Part shown: positions 9,419 to 22,770 of the stretch, piece after piece
Layout of the letters: every line of letters begins with the position of its first letter
How positions within the stretch are numbered: the stretch's first letter is position 1
Assembly: GCA_903895255.1 (NCBI GenBank)
Contig: CAITTG010000097.1
Coordinates: 62,001-126,000, forward strand
Source: an uncultured Verrucomicrobia subdivision 3 bacterium
GTDB lineage: Bacteria > Verrucomicrobiota > Verrucomicrobiia > Limisphaerales > UBA11358
Length of the DNA: 64,000 nt
Direction of reading: 5' to 3'
Made by a program: the position numbers and the translations under genes
Notes under the pieces: model-generated
Databases searched by the model: none
The model's input: only the letters and a program-made list of their open reading frames with translations
What the model was told of the DNA's origin: nothing

Positions 9419-9661
9419 ATGGCTGAACTACCTATTGACCAACGCGTAAAAAACATTATCGTCGAGCAACTCGGCGTCAATGCGGACCAAGTGACCCCGG
9501 CTGCCAAGTTCATCGAAGACCTCGGGGCGGATTCGCTCGACACGGTCGAACTGATCATGGCTCTGGAAGAGGAATTTAACATCGAGGTGCCGGACGACCA
9601 GGCGGAGAAGCTCCTGACCGTGGGCGACGTCACCAAATACATCGAAGAAAACCAGAAATAA
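9419..9661 (+). CDS. acpP: Acyl carrier protein
   Basis: 80 residues from ATG 9419 (MAELPIDQR); an ATG three codons upstream (9410) is also possible. The DSL motif GADSLDTVE is present, and Ser39 is the site for the 4'-phosphopantetheine arm. The protein is acidic with the four-helix pattern typical of ACP. It carries acyl chains for FabG and FabF, whose genes flank it. Confidence 0.96.
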   Translation: MAELPIDQRVKNIIVEQLGVNADQVTPAAKFIEDLGADSLDTVELIMALEEEFNIEVPDDQAEKLLTVGDVTKYIEENQK

Positions 9662-9725
9662 TTGCCCGTCCAGTCATTCCGGGGCAGTTTGGCTGGCCGC
9701 AGCCCAAGCTGCCCCTTTTGAATTT

Positions 9726-10982
9726 ATGGCAAGTCATCAAGAACGCCGCGTGGTGGTCACGGGCATCGGTGTGGTCACCCCCCTGGGTCACCAACTGGAC
9801 GTATTCTGGAACAATATCATTACCGGCCAGTGCGGCATTGATACCATCACGGCCTTTGACCCGGCGCTGTACGACACCAAAATCGCCGGCGAAGTGCGGA
9901 ACTTTGACCCGCTCCCGGCCTTCCCCTCCGCCAAGGAAGTGCGCCGCGCGGACCGTTACTCCCAGTTCGGCGTCTATGCCGGGCACCAAGCCCTCCTGGA
10001 TTCCGGGCTGGACTTGACCAAGGAAAATTGCGACGAAATTGGCGTGTTCCTGGGCTCGGGCATCGGCGGTCTTTCCACGACCACCGAGCAGGTTAAAGTC
10101 CTGCTGGAACGCGGTCCCAGCCGGCTCTCGCCGTTCATGATCCCCATGCTCATCGGCAACATGGCCTCCGGCCTGTTCTCGATGTATTACAATTTGCGCG
10201 GGCCGAATTTTGCCACCTGCTCCGCCTGCGCCACAGCGAATCACGCCATCGGCGAAGCCTGGCGGACGATCAAGATGGGCGATGCCTCCGTGATGTTCGC
10301 CGGCGGGGCGGAAGCCACTGTGGTGCCCGTGGGCATCGGCGGTTTCTGCGCCATGCGCGCCATGAGCACCCGCAATGACGATCCCAAGCGCGCCTCCCGC
10401 CCGTTCGACAAGGACCGCGATGGCTTCGTCATGGGTGAAGGCGCCGGCCTGCTGGTGCTCGAGGAACTGGAACACGCCAAAAAGCGCGGCGCGAAGATTT
10501 ATTGTGAGATCGCCGGCTATGGCAACACCGCGGACGCGCATCATCTCACCGCGCCCTCGCCGGGCGGCGAAGGTGCCGCGCGCTGCATGAAAATGGCCCT
10601 GCGCTCGGGCGGCCTGAATCTCGAGGAGATCTCCTACATCAACGCCCACGGCACCTCCACGCCGCAAGGGGACGTGTGCGAAACCCAGGCGATTAAAACC
10701 GTTTTTGGCGACCACGCCCGCAAGCTGGCCGTCAGCTCCACCAAGGGCGCCACGGGCCACATGCTCGGTGCCGCCGGCGCCGTGGAAATGGCCATCTGCG
10801 CGCTCGCCCTCAAACACGGCATCGTGCCGCCCACGATCAATTACACCACCCCGGACCCGGAGTGCGACCTTGACTACGTCCCCAACACCGCCCGGGAAAC
10901 AACGGTGAATGCCATCGTGAACAACTCGTTCGGTTTCGGCGGTCACAATTCGACCATCGCGGCGAAGAAGTTTGTGGGGTAA
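9726..10982 (+). CDS. fabF: 3-oxoacyl-ACP synthase II
   Basis: 418 residues, normal length for a KAS II enzyme. The Cys-His-His triad is visible as TCSACATANH (Cys), NAHGTSTPQGD (His) and GATGHMLGAAG (His), and the glycine-rich C-terminus NSFGFGGHN is present. It elongates acyl-ACP with malonyl-ACP in the cytoplasm. It lies 64 bp after acpP and completes a fabG-acpP-fabF set; fabD and fabH are not in the window. Confidence 0.96.
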   Translation: MASHQERRVVVTGIGVVTPLGHQLDVFWNNIITGQCGIDTITAFDPALYDTKIAGEVRNFDPLPAFPSAKEVRRADRYSQFGVYAGHQALLDSGLDLTKENCDEIGVFLGSGIGGLSTTTEQVKVLLERGPSRLSPFMIPMLIGNMASGLFSMYYNLRGPNFATCSACATANHAIGEAWRTIKMGDASVMFAGGAEATVVPVGIGGFCAMRAMSTRNDDPKRASRPFDKDRDGFVMGEGAGLLVLEELEHAKKRGAKIYCEIAGYGNTADAHHLTAPSPGGEGAARCMKMALRSGGLNLEEISYINAHGTSTPQGDVCETQAIKTVFGDHARKLAVSSTKGATGHMLGAAGAVEMAICALALKHGIVPPTINYTTPDPECDLDYVPNTARETTVNAIVNNSFGFGGHNSTIAAKKFVG

Positions 10983-11021
10983 TCCCGGCCGGGAATACCT
11001 GCTCCCGCAGGTTTGGGAATC

Positions 11022-12329
11022 ATGAACTTCCTTGCCCTCATCGAAGCCAAACGCGAGGGGCAACCGCTCGCGGTGGGTGACATTGACGCGCTTATCCGGG
11101 AGTTCACCGCAGGGGCCATTCCCGACTACCAAATGGCCGCGCTGTTGATGGCCATTTACTTTCGCGGCCTGGACCCCGCCGAAACGGCCGCACTCACTCA
11201 GGCCATGCGCGATTCCGGCGATGTCCTCCAGTTCCCCGACGACCCGCGTCCGCTTGTCGACAAACATTCCACCGGCGGTATTGGCGACAAAGTCTCCCTG
11301 CCCCTCGCGCCCGTGCTGGCCTGCCTGGGCTTCCGGGTGCCGATGATTTCCGGGCGCGGGCTGGGCATCACCGGCGGCACGTTGGACAAACTGGATGCCA
11401 TCCCCGGCTTTCAAACCCGGCTGCCAGTTAAACAGATTATCCGCCAGGTGCAGGCCGTGGGCTGTGTGATTTGCGGCCAGACCGACCGCATGGTCCCGGC
11501 GGATAAAAAAATCTATGCCTTGCGCGATGTCACCGGCACCGTGCCCAGCATCCCGCTCATCACTGCGTCCATCCTGTCCAAGAAGCTGGCCGAAAATCTC
11601 TCCGCGTTGGTGCTGGATGTGAAATTCGGTTCGGCCGCCTTCATGCCCACCCGGGCCGCCGCCCGCCAGCTCGCGCGGTCCATGGTCACGCTGGGCCGCC
11701 AGTGCGGCGTCAATACCCGCGCCATGCTAACGAATATGAGCACCCCGCTGGGCCGCGCGGCCGGCAACTGGCTGGAGGTGAAAGAAAGTGTTGACTGTCT
11801 GGAGGGACGTGGTCCGGCGGATCTGGAGGAGTTGGTGTTGACCAGTGCCGCGCACCTGCTGGTGCAAACCAACCGGGCCAAAACCCTGCGCACCGCGCAA
11901 GCCATGGCGGGGGCTTGTCTGGCTTCCGGCGCACCCCGCCAAAAGTGGGATGAGATGCTGGCCGCCCAAGGCGCCGACCTGGCCGCCTTTCATCGAAAAT
12001 TGAAACCCGACACCACCGCGTCCATGGTGGTGGCACTGCGAGCCAGCCGAACCGGTTATGTCAGCCGCTGTGACGCGCGCATCATCGGCGAGGTCATCCG
12101 CGAACTGGGCGGCGGCCGCCAAATCCGCGACGCGGCGATTAACCACGATGTGGGGGTTGATCAACTGGTCAAGCCCGGCGAACGGGTTGATCACGGCGCC
12201 GTGCTGGCACGAATTCACGCGGCCGGGGCCACCCCGGCCGAGGCCGCGCTGGCACGGATTGAGCGGGCGTTTACCCTGACCGCGCGCCGTCCCAAGGTGG
12301 CGCCACTGGTGGCCGAAACCATTCTGTGA
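11022..12329 (+). CDS. Pyrimidine-nucleoside (thymidine) phosphorylase
   Basis: 435 residues from ATG 11022 (MNFLALIEAKREG); a TTG three codons upstream is less likely. It carries the family phosphate-binding loop KHSTGGIGDKVSLPL and the signature SGRGLGITGGTLDKLDAIPG. The three-domain layout (helical domain, alpha/beta domain, C-terminal barrel-sandwich) fits the length. It cleaves pyrimidine nucleosides with phosphate for salvage. It lies 39 bp after fabF and may be read with it. Sequence alone does not separate DeoA from Pdp specificity, so no symbol is given. Confidence 0.92.
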   Translation: MNFLALIEAKREGQPLAVGDIDALIREFTAGAIPDYQMAALLMAIYFRGLDPAETAALTQAMRDSGDVLQFPDDPRPLVDKHSTGGIGDKVSLPLAPVLACLGFRVPMISGRGLGITGGTLDKLDAIPGFQTRLPVKQIIRQVQAVGCVICGQTDRMVPADKKIYALRDVTGTVPSIPLITASILSKKLAENLSALVLDVKFGSAAFMPTRAAARQLARSMVTLGRQCGVNTRAMLTNMSTPLGRAAGNWLEVKESVDCLEGRGPADLEELVLTSAAHLLVQTNRAKTLRTAQAMAGACLASGAPRQKWDEMLAAQGADLAAFHRKLKPDTTASMVVALRASRTGYVSRCDARIIGEVIRELGGGRQIRDAAINHDVGVDQLVKPGERVDHGAVLARIHAAGATPAEAALARIERAFTLTARRPKVAPLVAETIL

Positions 12330-12335
12330 AGGGCA

Positions 12336-12372
12336 TGAAAAAACCGCTGGTGAGGATCGCTCACCAGCGGTT
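12336..12372 (-). terminator. Rho-independent terminator of the cytochrome gene
   Basis: A perfect 13-bp stem (12342-12354 with 12360-12372) and a 5-nt loop; on the minus strand it runs into six T residues (12343-12338). It sits 19 bp after the stop of the minus-strand cytochrome gene and 12 bp after the plus-strand phosphorylase stop. The T tract points to the minus strand, but the stem may serve both. Confidence 0.85.
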
Positions 12373-12390
12373 GATCCTTTGTCAGCAAAC

Positions 12391-12960
12391 TTAATTCGCA
12401 CCCTGGTCAATCCAAGCGCGGACCAAGCCCACTTCCTCGGCCGTCAAGGGCTTGGCCGGAGGGCCTTGCGGACGGCGCGGCGGGCCACCCGCCGGACCAT
12501 TGGTGCCCGGCGTCATGGCCGGGGCGTTGGCGCCTTCCGGGCCACCCGGGGCCGTCATCGGATGAGGCTCGCCGCCGGGACCACCAGGTCCGCCCGGACC
12601 ACCGGGTCCGCGCTGGCGCTGTTTCGGGGGCATGGCGGATTTAGGATCCAACCGGGAAATCGCTATGACCAACTGGCTGTGCGCGCTGTCGCCCACCTTG
12701 AGAATGGGACCATCCTCGCCGCCTTTCAGCACATTTTCCCGCGTGTCCAGATGAATGCCGCCCCGGGCGCGTTGCGCGCCATGGCAGCGAATGCAAGACG
12801 CCTTGAAGAGTGGTTTGATATCCGTGTCAAAGGTGAGGCCCGTCTTGGTGGACGGCGGCGGCAGCTTGCTGATGTCAACCGCGGCGGACGCCGAAAACGC
12901 CAATCCCCCGGCCGTTAACACGGTCAGCATGGTTTTCGATAAATTAAAAATGTGTTTCAT
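12391..12960 (-). CDS. Small secreted c-type cytochrome (planctomycete cytochrome C-like domain)
   Basis: 189 residues with a signal peptide (~1-26). A single haem-binding CIRCH motif lies at 56-60, in the context typical of the planctomycete/verrucomicrobium cytochrome C domain (FDTDIKPLFKASC, followed by GGIHLDTRENVLKGG). A low-complexity linker rich in Gly, Pro and Ala (~113-170, with four GPG/GGP-type repeats) leads to a C-terminal helix with EEVGLVRAWIDQGAN, as in the family. It is probably periplasmic and carries electrons or acts as a haem sensor; no redox partner is adjacent. It is a single-gene unit between its own promoter and terminator. Confidence 0.88.
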   Translation of the reverse strand: MKHIFNLSKTMLTVLTAGGLAFSASAAVDISKLPPPSTKTGLTFDTDIKPLFKASCIRCHGAQRARGGIHLDTRENVLKGGEDGPILKVGDSAHSQLVIAISRLDPKSAMPPKQRQRGPGGPGGPGGPGGEPHPMTAPGGPEGANAPAMTPGTNGPAGGPPRRPQGPPAKPLTAEEVGLVRAWIDQGAN

Positions 12961-12968
12961 GAGTGGAA

Positions 12969-12998
12969 ATTATGAAACGAAACCGTTGTCACTGGCAA
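12969..12998 (-). promoter_or_regulatory. Promoter of the cytochrome c gene
   Basis: On the minus strand TTGCCA (12998-12993) and CATAAT (12974-12969) are separated by 18 bp; each matches the sigma70 consensus at five of six positions. The predicted start lies near 12962, only about 2 nt before the ATG at 12960, so the mRNA may be leaderless. Confidence 0.5.
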
Positions 12999-13007
12999 GC
13001 GGGTTTT

Positions 13008-14297
13008 TCACGGATTCCCGCCCGGCAGGATTAATTTTTTGTCATCTGCCAGCGCATGATCCGCAGGCAGGTTCTCCCCGGCCCAAAGTTTTTGCGCCGT
13101 CCACCGCGCCGCGCCGCCGCTCCAAAACTCATCCTCCGGGGGCAGCCCCAGGGCCAGCAGGCCGGCGGTGCAGAGATAGAGGCTGCCCGTGGAAATATAC
13201 GTTTCTCCCAGACTCGGCTGGTGCCCGCAAAAGCCTATCCGTAACCAGCCCTGATCATCAAACGTGCCGGGGGCCTCGATCATGCGGCGGATGACCGCCG
13301 TCAGGGCGCAGCGCACTTGTGCGGGTTGGATGCCGGCTGGCAAGTCCCGCCGCCAGGCCATTTGGGCGAGGGTTTGAAACGCGCCGAAGCGGTAACAGGT
13401 GGACCGGCCCAGCGAGGGAAAGGTGCCGTCCGGCGCGATCAAGCGCTCCTGCACCGCTGCATACCGGCGGGCACGCTGCTGTTCGGTCGCATACGCCGGC
13501 GCCAGGGCCGGGTCACAGGCGGCCAGCACGGCGAGCACTTCCAGCAGCATGGGGTGAATGACAAAACTGTTGTAGTAATCGAAATGGAAAAACTCGCCGT
13601 CCCCATATGCGCCGTCGCCCGCGTACCAAGCCAGCATTTTACGCACACAATCTTCCAGTCGCGCCGCCAGTGTGGCCTCGCCGAACTGATGCAACGCGGC
13701 CTCGATGGTGGCGGCAAACATGACCCAATTATTGCTCTCCGGCGTGGGAATGACCCGGGTCGCTTTCAGGGCGGCGATGATTTGCGCCTTCAACCGCGCG
13801 TCCAGCGGCGACCACAACACCTGCGGCGCACGTAACAAGCCCTGGGCGAGAAACGCCGCGTCCACCAGCGGCTGCCCCCCCCGGGTGAAATTCATATAAT
13901 CGGGCGATTGCGGATCCGTGGCGGCGTCCAGGGCGGCATGAGCCAAGACCACGGTTTTGCCCTGCAAAGCCAGTTCGTCGCCGGTCAAGCCGTTGGCACC
14001 CAGCCAGGGGGCGATGCCTGCGAGCAGGCGGCCAAAGGCTTCGAGGTGGGTGACCTCGGCGCGGTGGGCACCCGGGCGTTCCTCAACCGGCATCCGTTGT
14101 TTCAATTCGCGGCGCGCCAGATTTTCCAGCACCGGCGCGGCCATGCGGCTCAGCACCGCCACCCAATACGCCCGATCATCCCCCGGCAGGACCACGGTCG
14201 CGGCCTTCGTTTGGGCCAGTGCACCGAAGGGCAGGGCCACCGACCCCAGCACGCCGGCGGCGGCGGCCGTTTTGAAAAATTCGCGACGGGATTTCAT
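13008..14297 (-). CDS. DUF2264 family protein with Tat signal
   Basis: 429 residues from ATG 14297 (MKSRREFFKTAAAAG); a start at 14318 would add seven residues and overlap dnaE by 14 bp. The N-terminus has a twin-arginine signal (SRREFF followed by a hydrophobic stretch and ALAQ), so folded export is expected. The rest is rich in Trp and aromatic motifs (ESNNWVMFAA, GDGEFFHFDYYNSFVIHPM, STGSLYLCTAGLLALG) that match the DUF2264 family. The family probably has an alpha/alpha-barrel fold like some polysaccharide lyases and hydrolases, so a sugar substrate is plausible. No catalytic residue can be assigned. It lies 7 bp downstream of dnaE. Confidence 0.82.
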   Translation of the reverse strand: MKSRREFFKTAAAAGVLGSVALPFGALAQTKAATVVLPGDDRAYWVAVLSRMAAPVLENLARRELKQRMPVEERPGAHRAEVTHLEAFGRLLAGIAPWLGANGLTGDELALQGKTVVLAHAALDAATDPQSPDYMNFTRGGQPLVDAAFLAQGLLRAPQVLWSPLDARLKAQIIAALKATRVIPTPESNNWVMFAATIEAALHQFGEATLAARLEDCVRKMLAWYAGDGAYGDGEFFHFDYYNSFVIHPMLLEVLAVLAACDPALAPAYATEQQRARRYAAVQERLIAPDGTFPSLGRSTCYRFGAFQTLAQMAWRRDLPAGIQPAQVRCALTAVIRRMIEAPGTFDDQGWLRIGFCGHQPSLGETYISTGSLYLCTAGLLALGLPPEDEFWSGGAARWTAQKLWAGENLPADHALADDKKLILPGGNP

Positions 14298-14304
14298 ACC
14301 CAAA

Positions 14305-18111
<3,807 letters not shown>

Positions 18112-18603
18112 GGGGCCAGTTTAACTTTTTGCCGGCGGGAAACGAGCGGAAAAGTGGGGGATAAAATTCCCCAGGTGGCAACCGGGGTGATTGCGTGTTG
18201 CCCAAGCTCCGGAGCGCGCCCGTCCTCGGCGCAGCTACGTCGAAATCCCAGCAAATCCTTGACTCCACTCCGCATCAGGCCCCTCAATTTTCTTGCCTTT
18301 TGGCCTTGGGTAACCTTCCTGGCCATGAGTTTTGCTGGGTTTCCCATGGCTGGGCGAGCAGGCATCGGTCCCCTCAGTTCTATGCGTCCCATTGCCTCCG
18401 TGTACCAATGCCGGCCCATTTCCCCCTTCTCGCCACCCCATCTCCCGTCCCAGAGAGGTACCCGACAATATCCGTCACCTCCGCGCACCGGGCGGCGGAG
18501 GCCTCAATACCACCAAGCCTGCGGCGGCCTTGGAAGCAGGATTCGTCCACCATCCAAGAAAAACGCCTTCTCGGCTTGACGAACCACCAGCGCATGCATT
18601 CTT
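18112..18603 (+). other. 492-bp gap between dnaE and the amidase gene
   Basis: The divergent gap must hold the start signals for dnaE (minus) and the amidase (plus). No convincing gene is seen. The best plus-strand promoter candidate is TTGACG at 18576-18581 with TCTTAT 18 bp on, which would start transcription around 18612. No clear promoter was found for dnaE. Confidence 0.4.
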
Positions 18604-19653
18604 ATGCAGAGCATGACAGGGAACCCGGGCAAGCTTGCAAAAATTAATATCTTGGCCACCGCTTTGGCGCTGGTCATGGTTTCGCTATCCGGTTGCGCCA
18701 CGCGACCGGGCACCTTGGCCGCGCGCAAAGGTGATGAAATCGTGGTGGCCGGGCAGTTTTTTCACACGGGCACACCAGTGGTGCTGTGGATGGACCCGGG
18801 CGGCTACGACGCCTACCGCGTGGAACGCCGCTTCAGTCCCATCGCCAAGGCGGACTGGAAGGATTCCCAGGCTGAAGTCCCGAGCCTTCACACCCCCAAT
18901 CGCTACGATATCCGCCGGGGACTGACCGATGAGGAGTTGGAACGGGTGCGCGGTGGCAATTGGGATTTGCCCACGCTGCAAAAATATGTGGATCAATTCG
19001 TCCTGCATTACGACGATGCCGGCACGTCCCGCAACTGTTTCAAGATCCTGCAAGACGACCGTGGCTTGAGCGTTCATTTCATGCTGGATCTGGATGGCAC
19101 CATTTACCAAACCCTGGACTTAAAAGAGCGGGCCTGGCAGGCGACCATCAGCAACAGCCGTTCCGTGGGCATTGAAATTGCCAATATCGGGGCTTATCCA
19201 CCGGCGGAAGCTGGCACCCTCCACCGGTGGTACCAGCCAACCACCAATGGCCCGACCATCATCACCATTCCCCCGGCCTTTGGGACCAATCCCGAGCGGA
19301 CGCCGAATTTTGTCGGGCATCCGGCGCGCCCTGACCCGGTGGTGGGGGTGGTGCAGGGCGAAACGCTGGCGCAATATGACTACACGCCTCAACAATACCA
19401 GGCGTTAATCCACCTGACGGCCGCGCTGTGCCGGATTTTCCCCAAAATAAAATGCGATTATCCCCACGATGCGGACGGCCACTTGATCAACCACAAGTTA
19501 TCCGATGAGGACTGGAAAAACTATTGCGGGGTGCTGGGTCATTACCACATTCAGACCAACAAGACCGACCCCGGCCCGGCGTTTCAATGGGATTATGTGA
19601 TCAACCACGCGCGCTGGCTGATGGCAGGGTATAATGCGCCGACGATGCCCTGA
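18604..19653 (+). CDS. Lipoprotein N-acetylmuramoyl-L-alanine amidase
   Basis: 349 residues from ATG 18604; ATG 18613 (MTGNPGKL) is an equally possible start. The lipobox LSGC predicts a lipid-anchored protein on the periplasmic side. The amidase_2-type core has VLHYDDAGTSRNCFKILQDDRGLSVHFMLDLDGTIYQTLDLKERAWQA in pieces: a His after VL, a later SVHF and a C-terminal His-rich part (VGHPARPDP, DYPHDADG). Such enzymes split the amide between muramic acid and the stem peptide in wall turnover. The zinc ligands look plausible but not in the textbook spacing. The gene stands alone between dnaE and the glycosidase. Confidence 0.75.
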   Translation: MQSMTGNPGKLAKINILATALALVMVSLSGCATRPGTLAARKGDEIVVAGQFFHTGTPVVLWMDPGGYDAYRVERRFSPIAKADWKDSQAEVPSLHTPNRYDIRRGLTDEELERVRGGNWDLPTLQKYVDQFVLHYDDAGTSRNCFKILQDDRGLSVHFMLDLDGTIYQTLDLKERAWQATISNSRSVGIEIANIGAYPPAEAGTLHRWYQPTTNGPTIITIPPAFGTNPERTPNFVGHPARPDPVVGVVQGETLAQYDYTPQQYQALIHLTAALCRIFPKIKCDYPHDADGHLINHKLSDEDWKNYCGVLGHYHIQTNKTDPGPAFQWDYVINHARWLMAGYNAPTMP

Positions 19654-19729
19654 AAGTCATCCTGCTGGAGGGCGCGGGGGGGGGACGAACTTTCCGCCCG
19701 CCAGCACTCGGGGCCGGCAAAAGCCGGTC

Positions 19730-19873
19730 TTAATGCAAATTCAAACTGGACCGGTTGGTCAACCAGACCACCAGCGAAAAGGCGAGGGTCGCCAGAATGA
19801 CCAGCGAAACCGCGAAAAAACGGTTTTGTTTTTCGTGAAAGGACAACGAACGCTTCGGCAATCGGCGCGGCAT
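19730..19873 (-). CDS. Small membrane protein, 47 residues
   Basis: The minus strand from ATG 19873 encodes 47 residues: a basic start (MPRRLPKRSLSFHEKQN) and one strong transmembrane helix (RFFAVSLVILATLAFSLVVWL), ending NRSSLNLH. The positive-inside rule puts the N-terminus in the cytoplasm. Its composition is clearly protein-like, unlike other frames here, but no homologue is recognised and no role is offered. It converges with the amidase gene; a 7-bp GC hairpin (19712-19729) with an AAAA loop follows its stop. Confidence 0.5.
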   Translation of the reverse strand: MPRRLPKRSLSFHEKQNRFFAVSLVILATLAFSLVVWLTNRSSLNLH

Positions 19874-20100
19874 GTTTGGCACCCACTAAACTACTGCATT
19901 CTAGTTAATAGTGCAAATTTTTTGCCGGAATTATTGTGGCAAATACCATGCTTTTTTTGTCCCGGGGGCGATGGCACGCGGCCCTTGGCTTAATCCTCGG
20001 CCGGATTTGATTGCCGCCTGAGCTTCTTGCGGCCCCGCATTATCACCGCGCTTAAAAAGGAATTGTCTAAATTCCAGATTCGCCTAACTTGAATCCACTT

Positions 20101-22770
20101 ATGCATATCAATCCCAAGGGTATATTGTTCTCCGCCCCCGTCTGGTTGGGCCTGCTAGTGCTGGCCGTGCTGTTGCCAGCCGGAGTCGCCCCCGCTGCTG
20201 CGGAGGGCCTGTCCGTGCGGGAACGGCTTTCCTTGGATGCCGACTGGCGTTTTCAAAAGGAAGATCCCGCCACGGCCACGGATATCGATCTTCTGAACTA
20301 CACCAATGTGCAACCCTGGGTCATGGCCACCGGGGTGGAATTTGCCCGGGGCGCGGCCGCAGCCGCTTTGGTTCGTCCCACGGGCAATCCGGGCGGCAGT
20401 CCGATCGCCTGCGCCGAAGCGACCTTCGATGACCGCCAGTGGCGGCTGCTGAACCTGCCGCACGATTGGGCGATTGAAGGCCCTTTCCGCCAAGAATACC
20501 CGGGTGAAACGGGCAAATTGCCCTGGTGGGGCGCGGCCTGGTATCGCAAACACCTGGCGGTGCCCAATGCCGATCAGGGTAAAAAGCTTTATCTGGATGT
20601 GGACGGGGCCATGGCTTACGCCACCGTCTGGCTCAACGGTCAGTGCGTGGGGGGGTGGCCTTACGGTTATGCCTCCTGGCGGGTGGATTTGACCCCCTAT
20701 GTGCATTATGGCTCGGACAACGTGCTGGCCATTCATCTCGACAATCCCCCCGCCTCCTCCCGCTGGTATCCCGGCGGCGGCATTTTCCGGAATGTCTGGC
20801 TCGTCAAAACCGCACCCATCCATGTCGCTCACTGGGGCACTTATGTAACGACCCCGGAGGTCAGCGACCAGCAGGCCAGCGTAAAAGTGCAGACCCAACT
20901 GGACAACGACACCGCTTGGGATGCGAATCTGGTCATCAACCAGGAAATTTTTGAGCTCAAAGACAACGGCGACCGCGGTAAATCCGTGGCGGCACTGGTG
21001 AATACCAAGACCACGATTTCCGGGCACCAGTCCGGTTCGGTCGCGGGCGACCTGGTCGTGCCCGCACCCAAGCGGTGGACCCTCGCCAAACCGCAGCGTT
21101 ACGTGCTGGTCACCTCCGTGCTGCAGGCGGCGCAAATGCTGGACCAATATGAAACCCCCTTCGGTATTCGCACCATTGAGTTCACCGTGACCAACGGGTT
21201 TCTCCTGAATGGCCAGCGCGTGCCCATCCAGGGGGTTTGTGACCACGCCGACCTCGGCGCCCTGGGCTCCGCCGTTAACACGCGCGGCCTCGAACGCCAG
21301 GTGGAAATCCTTAAGAGCATGGGCTGCAATGCCATTCGGACGAGCCACAATCCGCCGGCGCCCGAACTGGTCGAAATTTGCGACCGCCTCGGCATGTTGA
21401 TGATGGATGAATCCTTTGATTGCTGGCTCGCCGGCAAAAACCGCAACGATTACCACCGCCTCTATAACGACTGGCACGAAAACGATCTGCGCGCCCTCGT
21501 CCGCCGCGACCGGAACCACCCCTGTGTCATCCTGTGGAGTGATGGCAATGAAGTGCCGGATCAGGACCGCAAGGATGGGCCGGAGCTCGGCCGGGCGAAC
21601 CGGGAGATCATTCATTCCGAGGACCCCACGCGGCCGGTTACCGCCGCCGTGAGTTCCTACAAAGCTGGCTTCACCGATTTTGTAAATGCCTTTGATGTTT
21701 TTGGCTGGAATTACAAGCCCATGCATTACGACCAGTTCCGCGAGAAAAATCCGGACAAACCCCTGTTTGGCAGCGAAACCGCCTCCTGTATCAGCTCCCG
21801 GGGCGAATACTTCTTCCCGGTGACCAACGACAAGGCCGGCGGCAAAGCCGATTTCCAGATGAGTTCTTATGATCTTTACGCCCCGCCCTGGGCCACCACC
21901 CCGGACACCGAATTTGCGGGTCAGGACAAAAACCCCTTCGTGGCCGGCGAATTTGTCTGGACGGGCTTTGATTACTTGGGCGAACCCACCCCTTACAATC
22001 GCGACCTCAGCAACTTGCTCAATTTCTTTGACCCTGCCGGGAAGGCCCGCGCCCAGCAGGAATTGGAAAGTCTGGGCAAGATCCCGGTGCCCTCGCGCAG
22101 CTCCTATTTTGGCATCGTGGATCTGGCGGGCTTAAAGAAGGACCGGTACTACCTTTATCAGGCTCGCTGGCGTCCCGACTTTCCCATGGCGCACATTCTG
22201 CCCCACTGGAACTGGCCGGACCGCGTGGGCCAGGTCACCCCCGTCCACGTGTACACCTCCGGCGACGAGGCGGAACTGTTTCTCAATGGCAAATCGCTCG
22301 GCCGCAAAATCAAACACCAGTACGAATACCGTTTGCGCTGGGATGAGGTGGTGTACGAACCCGGCGTGCTAAAGGTGGTCGCCTACAAAAACGGCCACAA
22401 GTGGGCCAACGATACCGTGAAAACCACGGGTCCGGCGGCCGAACTCACCCTGGCGGCGGACCGCGCCCGGATCATCGCCAACGGTTCCGACCTCTCCTAT
22501 GTCACCGTGACCGTGGCCGACCAGAACGGCCTGCTGGTGCCGCGTTCCAAAAATCACCTCAAATTCACCCTCACCGGACCGGGCGACATCGTGGCGACAG
22601 ATAATGGCGATGCCACCAGCTTTGAATCCTTCCAAGCCCCCGAACACAACGCCTTCAACGGTTTGGCGCTCGTCATTATCCGCTCCCGGGCCGACCAACC
22701 CGGCCGGCTGACCCTGACCGCTGAATCCGACGGCCTGAAGCCCGCAACCATCACGCTGAAAAGTCGGTGA
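20101..22770 (+). CDS. GH2 family glycoside hydrolase (beta-galactosidase-like), secreted
   Basis: 889 residues from ATG 20101 (MHINPKGILFSAP); a TTG at 20089 is less likely. A signal peptide covers ~1-35. The GH2 order follows: sugar-binding jelly roll (LNLPHDWAIEGPF, WYRKHL, GGIFRNVWL), an immunoglobulin-like domain, and the TIM barrel with GVCDHADLGALG and NAIRTSHNPP. The acid/base is Glu484 in WSDGNE and the nucleophile is Glu559 in FGSETAS. Later domains (~665-889) include a DUF4982-like and an immunoglobulin-like fold. The enzyme probably cleaves beta-linked galactosides, glucuronides or related polysaccharides in the periplasm or outside. Exact substrate is open. The gene appears monocistronic. 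Confidence 0.92.
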   Translation: MHINPKGILFSAPVWLGLLVLAVLLPAGVAPAAAEGLSVRERLSLDADWRFQKEDPATATDIDLLNYTNVQPWVMATGVEFARGAAAAALVRPTGNPGGSPIACAEATFDDRQWRLLNLPHDWAIEGPFRQEYPGETGKLPWWGAAWYRKHLAVPNADQGKKLYLDVDGAMAYATVWLNGQCVGGWPYGYASWRVDLTPYVHYGSDNVLAIHLDNPPASSRWYPGGGIFRNVWLVKTAPIHVAHWGTYVTTPEVSDQQASVKVQTQLDNDTAWDANLVINQEIFELKDNGDRGKSVAALVNTKTTISGHQSGSVAGDLVVPAPKRWTLAKPQRYVLVTSVLQAAQMLDQYETPFGIRTIEFTVTNGFLLNGQRVPIQGVCDHADLGALGSAVNTRGLERQVEILKSMGCNAIRTSHNPPAPELVEICDRLGMLMMDESFDCWLAGKNRNDYHRLYNDWHENDLRALVRRDRNHPCVILWSDGNEVPDQDRKDGPELGRANREIIHSEDPTRPVTAAVSSYKAGFTDFVNAFDVFGWNYKPMHYDQFREKNPDKPLFGSETASCISSRGEYFFPVTNDKAGGKADFQMSSYDLYAPPWATTPDTEFAGQDKNPFVAGEFVWTGFDYLGEPTPYNRDLSNLLNFFDPAGKARAQQELESLGKIPVPSRSSYFGIVDLAGLKKDRYYLYQARWRPDFPMAHILPHWNWPDRVGQVTPVHVYTSGDEAELFLNGKSLGRKIKHQYEYRLRWDEVVYEPGVLKVVAYKNGHKWANDTVKTTGPAAELTLAADRARIIANGSDLSYVTVTVADQNGLLVPRSKNHLKFTLTGPGDIVATDNGDATSFESFQAPEHNAFNGLALVIIRSRADQPGRLTLTAESDGLKPATITLKSR

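Noticed and set aside
18576-18605. Promoter for the amidase gene (TTGACG, 18 bp, TCTTAT)
   Set aside because: The -10 match is poor and overlaps the first ATG; mentioned in the gap entry only.
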